This document shows, piece by piece, positions 30,137 through 33,736 of a DNA stretch of 33,736 nucleotides. This stretch comes from Eubacteriaceae bacterium (GTDB taxonomy: Bacteria > Bacillota > Clostridia > Eubacteriales > Anaerofustaceae). Numbering within the stretch: the first letter of the stretch is position 1; each line of letters begins with the position of its first letter. A program made the translations under genes and the position numbers. Under the pieces are notes generated by a model. It was not told the DNA's origin. It saw nothing but the letters and a program-made list of their open reading frames with translations, and did not search any database. Location of the stretch: positions 1 through 33,736 of the forward strand of contig WRIY01000029.1 in assembly GCA_009782515.1 (NCBI GenBank), written 5' to 3'.

Positions 30137-31321
30137 ATGCTAGAGCTTCAAGGAAAGCACAATACAGCAAAAGTTTTCGCAACAAACGCGGAACAGTCGG
30201 CTATTTCCCAGATAATCAACCTTTTAAACCAGAAATTTGCAGCAGGCTCAAAGATAAGGATTATGCCGGACATGCATGCAGGCGTTGGCTGCACAATCGG
30301 CACAACAATGACAATAGCCGACAAAGTCGTCCCCAACCTTGTCGGAGTTGATATTGGCTGCGGAATGCAGGCAGCCAAGCTGCGCAATGGCTTCCTTGAA
30401 CTTGAAAAGCTCGACAACACTATCAAGCGGCTTGTTCCAGCCGGGCCAAAAACCAGGAAAGCTCCACATGATTTTGCATCTGAAGCAGGCATCAAGGATC
30501 TGGTATGCAAAAAGAGCGTTAACCTTAACAGGGCTGAGCTGAGCATCGGAACGCTTGGCGGCGGAAACCACTTTATAGAAGCGAACCAGGCAGAGAATGG
30601 GGATCTTTACCTTGTGGTGCATTCCGGCAGCCGCCACCTTGGCAAACAGGTAGCTGAGCACTATCAGCGCGAAGCATACCTTGACATGCAAAAAAAGGGA
30701 TATGCGCCTTCACAGGAAGCAGGCGAGCAGAAAGGCCGCCAAAGAGAAGCCCAAAGCGAAAATGCAGGCTCAAATGAGGAAAAATTCGACAAGAGCCTTG
30801 CATATTGCGAGGGAGCCCTGTTCGATGACTACATTCATGACATGCAAATCGCCCAGCACTATGCAAGCCTGAACCGCGAGGCAATCATTGATGTTATTGC
30901 CAGGGAAATGAAGCTGAAAATAGATGAGCAATTTACCACGATCCACAACTACATTGATATTGAGGAGATGATACTCAGAAAAGGCGCTATATCTGCAAAA
31001 GCAGGGGAAAAAGTGATAATTCCAATGAATATGCGAGATGGAAGCCTCATAGCAATTGGCAAAGGCAACCCCGACTGGAATTATTCTGCCCCGCATGGCG
31101 CAGGCAGGCTAATGAGCAGATCGCAAGCCAAGCAGTCTTTTACGCTAAAAGAGTTTCAGGAATCAATGTCAGGGATTTATTCGAGCACTGTAAATAAAAG
31201 CACTATTGACGAAGCCCCTTTCGCTTATAAGCCTATGCATGAAATTACAAGCAATATCGGCGATACAGTAGATATTATGATGGTTATTATGCCCATATAC
31301 AACTTCAAGTCTGCTGAGTAG
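30137..31321 (+). CDS. rtcB: RNA-splicing ligase RtcB family protein
   Basis: 394 residues from the ATG at 30137 (GGAGG upstream); the frame is open to 30059 but the extra part contains the promoter. RtcB joins 2',3'-cyclic phosphate and 5'-OH RNA ends using GTP and Mn2+. Visible signatures: 'RIMPDMHAGVGCTIGTT' near 42, 'VGVDIGCGM' with the metal-binding Cys (C75), 'GTLGGGNHF', 'VVHSGSRHLG', and 'APHGAGRLMSR' with the His that becomes guanylylated (H320). A low-complexity hydrophilic insert (about 190-215, rich in Glu/Gln/Lys) sits in the middle. No archease, RtcA, RtcR or toxin gene is adjacent, so it probably serves general RNA or tRNA repair. Confidence 0.93.
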   Translation: MLELQGKHNTAKVFATNAEQSAISQIINLLNQKFAAGSKIRIMPDMHAGVGCTIGTTMTIADKVVPNLVGVDIGCGMQAAKLRNGFLELEKLDNTIKRLVPAGPKTRKAPHDFASEAGIKDLVCKKSVNLNRAELSIGTLGGGNHFIEANQAENGDLYLVVHSGSRHLGKQVAEHYQREAYLDMQKKGYAPSQEAGEQKGRQREAQSENAGSNEEKFDKSLAYCEGALFDDYIHDMQIAQHYASLNREAIIDVIAREMKLKIDEQFTTIHNYIDIEEMILRKGAISAKAGEKVIIPMNMRDGSLIAIGKGNPDWNYSAPHGAGRLMSRSQAKQSFTLKEFQESMSGIYSSTVNKSTIDEAPFAYKPMHEITSNIGDTVDIMMVIMPIYNFKSAE

Positions 31322-31364
31322 CGCCCTGTACCTGGGCAAGCCTATGCTGTCCAGTTGCATCAAA

Positions 31365-31410
31365 TAAAAAAGCTCCCCTTTGCCGATTGCCATAAGCAAT
31401 GCAGGGGAGC
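31365..31410 (-). terminator. Rho-independent terminator of the rubrerythrin operon
   Basis: On the minus strand GCTCCCC (plus 31404-31410 region) pairs with GGGGAGC (plus 31372-31378), enclosing an ATTGC/GCAAT inner stem, and runs into TTTTTTATTTG (plus 31361-31371). It is strong in the minus direction; no T-tract exists for rtcB on the plus side, though convergent action is possible. Confidence 0.8.
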
Positions 31411-31570
31411 CTGGATAAATCCATTTATTCAAATCCAAATATCTTTAATAAAGCGCTAAACAGCAGTACCGCAGCCATCATCGTTTTTGCCTTCTATAAG
31501 CGATCGGGCCGGATCATCGATAAGCATTATGATGGCATCTTCGAATTCTATGGCTACTATACTCTCCCGG

Positions 31571-32617
31571 TTAGCCGAAATACCTTTCCAACAGCCCCTT
31601 AAATGCCTTTCCATGGCGAGCTTCGTCTCTAGCCATTTCATGGACTGCATCATGAATCGCATCTAAGTTTAATTCCTTTGCATGTTTCGCAAGCTCAAAC
31701 TTTCCAGCAGTTGCGCCATTTTCAGCTTCGACGCGTTTAGCAAGGTTTTCTTTGGTGCTTTCCGAAACAACCTCGCCCAGCATCTCTGCAAACATAGCTG
31801 CATGTTCTGCTTCTTCCCAAGCAGCTTTTTCCCAATACAAGCCAATTTCAGGATATCCCTCACGGTGGGCAATGCGAGCCATTGCTAAGTACATTCCTAC
31901 TTCAGTGCATTCACCTGTAAAGTTTTGGCGCAAGCCTTCGATTATTTCCTCAGGCACGCCTTTTGCAATGCCAACTACATGCTCTGCAGCCCATTGCATA
32001 TCTGTGGTTTGCTCTTTGAACTTATCGGCAGGAGCGCCGCATGTAGGGCACCTGTCGGGAGGGCTGTCCCCTTCATGAACATAGCCGCAAACGACGCATA
32101 CAAACTTTTTCATAACAGTTTCGTCTCCATTACTTGTTTTTTTTAAGCTTCTTAACAAAAAACTGACAGCATCCTTTGGAAAACCAGGCTCGTTGATTTC
32201 AGCCATATTTTCAAGCAAGCTTCGCACTTCATCGCTCTGCGGGAGCAAGAAGCCCGACTCTCGAAGGATGTCTTCCGCCATTCGGCGGTTTGATTTTGCG
32301 ACAGCTTCAAATATCTGTCTTGCTGTCGCGCTTTGTGTGGATACAGCAGCAGCGGTTGCAGCGCTTTCCTGCTCAACTTTGCTTTTTCCAAGCGCTCTTT
32401 GGGCAGCCACTACAGATTTTGCTTTGGGCTGCGGTGGCGGGTATGTATCGGGAACCATTGAAATTGCTCTTGAAGGGCATGCATTTACACAAGCCATGCA
32501 TTCAATGCACTTGGATTGATCGATTATGCTGTTCTCTGTATCCGTTGCCCCGCTTGGGCAAACATACAGGCACATGCAGTCTTTTGTGCAAAGCGAAACA
32601 TTTCTGTATGCCGGCAT
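31571..32617 (-). CDS. Ferredoxin - reverse rubrerythrin fusion protein
   Basis: 348 residues from the ATG at 32617 (AAAGGAGGC upstream). Residues 1-60 are ferredoxin-like: an odd first cluster motif [12 protein letters not shown] (C10, C14, C16, C20) and a canonical second one [13 protein letters not shown] linker and a helical segment (about 60-165) follow. From '[16 protein letters not shown]' on it is a reverse rubrerythrin: rubredoxin centre (CVVCG...CPTCG) first, then the ferritin-like diiron domain with '[20 protein letters not shown]', '[16 protein letters not shown]' and '[20 protein letters not shown]'. Reverse rubrerythrins are NADH-linked peroxidases of anaerobes; here the attached ferredoxin probably feeds electrons. 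It begins 1 base after the preceding gene and is the second gene of the operon. Confidence 0.85.
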   Translation of the reverse strand: MPAYRNVSLCTKDCMCLYVCPSGATDTENSIIDQSKCIECMACVNACPSRAISMVPDTYPPPQPKAKSVVAAQRALGKSKVEQESAATAAAVSTQSATARQIFEAVAKSNRRMAEDILRESGFLLPQSDEVRSLLENMAEINEPGFPKDAVSFLLRSLKKTSNGDETVMKKFVCVVCGYVHEGDSPPDRCPTCGAPADKFKEQTTDMQWAAEHVVGIAKGVPEEIIEGLRQNFTGECTEVGMYLAMARIAHREGYPEIGLYWEKAAWEEAEHAAMFAEMLGEVVSESTKENLAKRVEAENGATAGKFELAKHAKELNLDAIHDAVHEMARDEARHGKAFKGLLERYFG

Positions 32618-32618
32618 C

Positions 32619-33302
32619 TCACTGCCTCCTTTCCACCTCAATTATTTTCGTGCTTGGCACCTTGCATACAGGGCAAATATCAGGAGCGGATTCTCCTATA
32701 TAAATGAATCCGCAGATATCGCAAACATATATCTTTTCATTCTCAAGAATGCTCTCGCCTTCATTTATGTAGCGGGCAAGCAGCGCCTCAAGAATCAATG
32801 TGGCTTTTTCGCTCCATACAAGAGCGCGCAGCGCGCCTCTGTCGCCTTCAGCTTTTGCTGCAGCAAAAGCTGCAGGCATAATATCTGATAGTTCATCCTC
32901 AAGCATCCGCCTGGCGGCTTGAAGGGTGTGGGCCTCTTTGGGCGGCGCTTGAGCCTGAAAATAGAAGCCTGCTATTTCAGCGAAGGCTTCCATTTCTTCA
33001 TACAGGCGCTGTTTTTCGCATGCTTTAGCCAAGCTTGAGCATATCGCAGAGATCTGGCCGTTTGTCAATTCTGTGCTGCCCTCTAATAAGCCGGCACCAG
33101 TATTTATATTTATATCGAATGGCGCTGCTATGCTTTCCTCATTAACAACCTGTGCAAACAAAGCCTTCGGCGCTTTGCATACAGGGCATAAAAAGCCATC
33201 AGAAACATCATCCCATTTCGTCTCCGGCATTATGCCAATGTCTATAATGCCGTCGGCTTCGCTATAAATATACCCGCAAATCGGGCACTTATAATTTCGC
33301 AA
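32619..33302 (-). CDS. Double-rubredoxin protein with central helical domain
   Basis: 227 residues from a TTG at 33302 preceded by AAAGGAGAT at good spacing. A full rubredoxin-like domain at the N-terminus ([15 protein letters not shown], then CPVCKAPK near 40-46), a central all-helical region (about 65-180) and a second, shorter rubredoxin-like knuckle at the C-terminus ([10 protein letters not shown] and CPVCKVP). The middle has the length and amphipathic pattern of a ferritin-like bundle, but I do not see the paired ExxH diiron motifs, so it may be a degenerate rubrerythrin. Together with the downstream fusion protein it likely carries electrons for peroxide or oxygen removal. Confidence 0.75.
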   Translation of the reverse strand: MRNYKCPICGYIYSEADGIIDIGIMPETKWDDVSDGFLCPVCKAPKALFAQVVNEESIAAPFDININTGAGLLEGSTELTNGQISAICSSLAKACEKQRLYEEMEAFAEIAGFYFQAQAPPKEAHTLQAARRMLEDELSDIMPAAFAAAKAEGDRGALRALVWSEKATLILEALLARYINEGESILENEKIYVCDICGFIYIGESAPDICPVCKVPSTKIIEVERRQ

Positions 33303-33736
33303 CGCAATCTCCTTTCGCTATGCTCCAAAATACTTAAATCCAGTTATACTTATCATACCAGATTCCTTAATGATAATCGTACTTTATAAGTAAAAAAATT
33401 AAATTGGTATAAACTTCGATATATATTTATTAATGCAGACTATTTTTGCAAACCAACTGCATTTTTAATAATATTATGCAACAGCAAACGCCAATAATCA
33501 ACTTCTATGCGCATAACTATGAATTATGAACGGCCAAACCGCATTTATCGCCATAATATTGCGCATGAAGGCATGCCAAATGCATTCGGCTTCCGGCTTA
33601 CAATCTGAAGAGTCTTCGCTGGATGCGCACGCCAAGCAGGAAGAGGCCATCAGAAGGCGCTATTGCAGAATATATGCAGAGGCGGATTCTTGCAGACATT
33701 GAGGGCTTCAGCCATTTGCCAATAATGCGGTATATA
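33303..33736. other. Intergenic region at the window end, with possible gene start
   Basis: The first 200 bases are very AT-rich and contain the promoter and inverted repeats of the rubrerythrin operon. From about 33480 composition becomes less AT-rich. One frame is open from an ATG at 33623 to the end of the window (38 codons, starting MRTPSRKRPSEGAIAEY); it looks protein-like but has only a distant GAAGAG, so it is a weak candidate for a truncated gene. I recognise no domain. Confidence 0.35.
33350..33376 (-). promoter_or_regulatory. Promoter with inverted repeat upstream of the rubrerythrin operon
   Basis: TTATCAT (33350-33356) and ATGATAA (33370-33376) are perfect 7-base arms separated by 13 bases. 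On the minus strand the second arm overlaps an extended -10, TGG-TATGAT (plus 33352-33357 for the hexamer). A second palindrome, TACTT-TAT-AAGTA (33380-33392), lies just upstream. This is the right place for a peroxide- or redox-sensing repressor, but neither repeat matches the PerR box closely. Confidence 0.45.

Noticed and set aside
1..33736. rRNA, tRNA, insertion sequences, phage or integrase genes
   Set aside because: Looked for on both strands and none seen; gene content and spacing look like ordinary chromosome.

Overview
The window looks like chromosomal DNA of a spore-forming, anaerobic member of the Clostridia (Bacillota). This rests on a complete GerA-type germinant-receptor operon with a BclA-like spore-surface gene beside it, a reverse-rubrerythrin/rubredoxin/ferredoxin oxygen-defence pair, Gram-positive lipoprotein signals, AGGAGG-type ribosome binding sites with some GTG/TTG starts, and a heterodimeric ABC exporter under a MarR regulator. 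I see no rRNA, tRNA, CRISPR array, transposase or phage gene. The genus cannot be fixed from sequence alone.

Layout. 1-0.7 kb: the 3' end of an FtsX-type permease gene. 1.0-2.3 kb (minus): an AAA/DUF4143 ATPase. 2.8-4.2 kb: a UroD-superfamily protein with its own strong promoter and terminator. 4.4-7.5 kb (minus): a surface 5'-nucleotidase-like protein that has lost its metal-binding motifs and ends in an NPITG sorting signal, then a TPR protein. 7.7-8.2 kb (minus): a BclA-like spore protein, divergent from a four-gene germination operon (8.4-12.35 kb; GerA, GerC, GerB and a small two-helix protein). 12.4-17.7 kb: a MarR regulator and two overlapping ABC half-exporters, the second carrying about 100 residues of Gly-Pro repeat. 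18.2-24.6 kb: a phosphonate operon phnD-phnC-phnE-phnE, a phosphonoacetaldehyde-reductase-like dehydrogenase and a PhnX-PhnW fusion. 24.9-27.1 kb: a Hanks-type kinase homologue lacking the catalytic Asp. 27.1-29.9 kb (minus): a polar amino-acid ABC importer. 30.1-31.3 kb: RtcB. 31.6-33.3 kb (minus): a ferredoxin-reverse-rubrerythrin fusion preceded by a double-rubredoxin protein. The last 430 bases are mostly non-coding.

How the genes work together. The phosphonate operon describes a full path: capture and import of a phosphonate (probably 2-aminoethylphosphonate), transamination to phosphonoacetaldehyde, and either hydrolysis to acetaldehyde plus phosphate or reduction to 2-hydroxyethylphosphonate. 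Three TTWACA-like repeats at exact 11-base steps upstream resemble a PhoP box, suggesting control by phosphate starvation. The MarR regulator has a candidate operator over its own -10 and a related perfect inverted repeat in front of the exporter genes. The rubrerythrin pair forms a plausible electron chain for peroxide reduction.

No wholly new multi-gene system is evident. The best leads are the PhnXW/reductase operon with its Pho-like box, the pseudokinase, the inactive-looking sortable nucleotidase, the Gly-Pro tail on an ABC exporter, and the ferredoxin-reverse-rubrerythrin fusion. All functional statements are inferred from motifs read by eye; no database search was possible.
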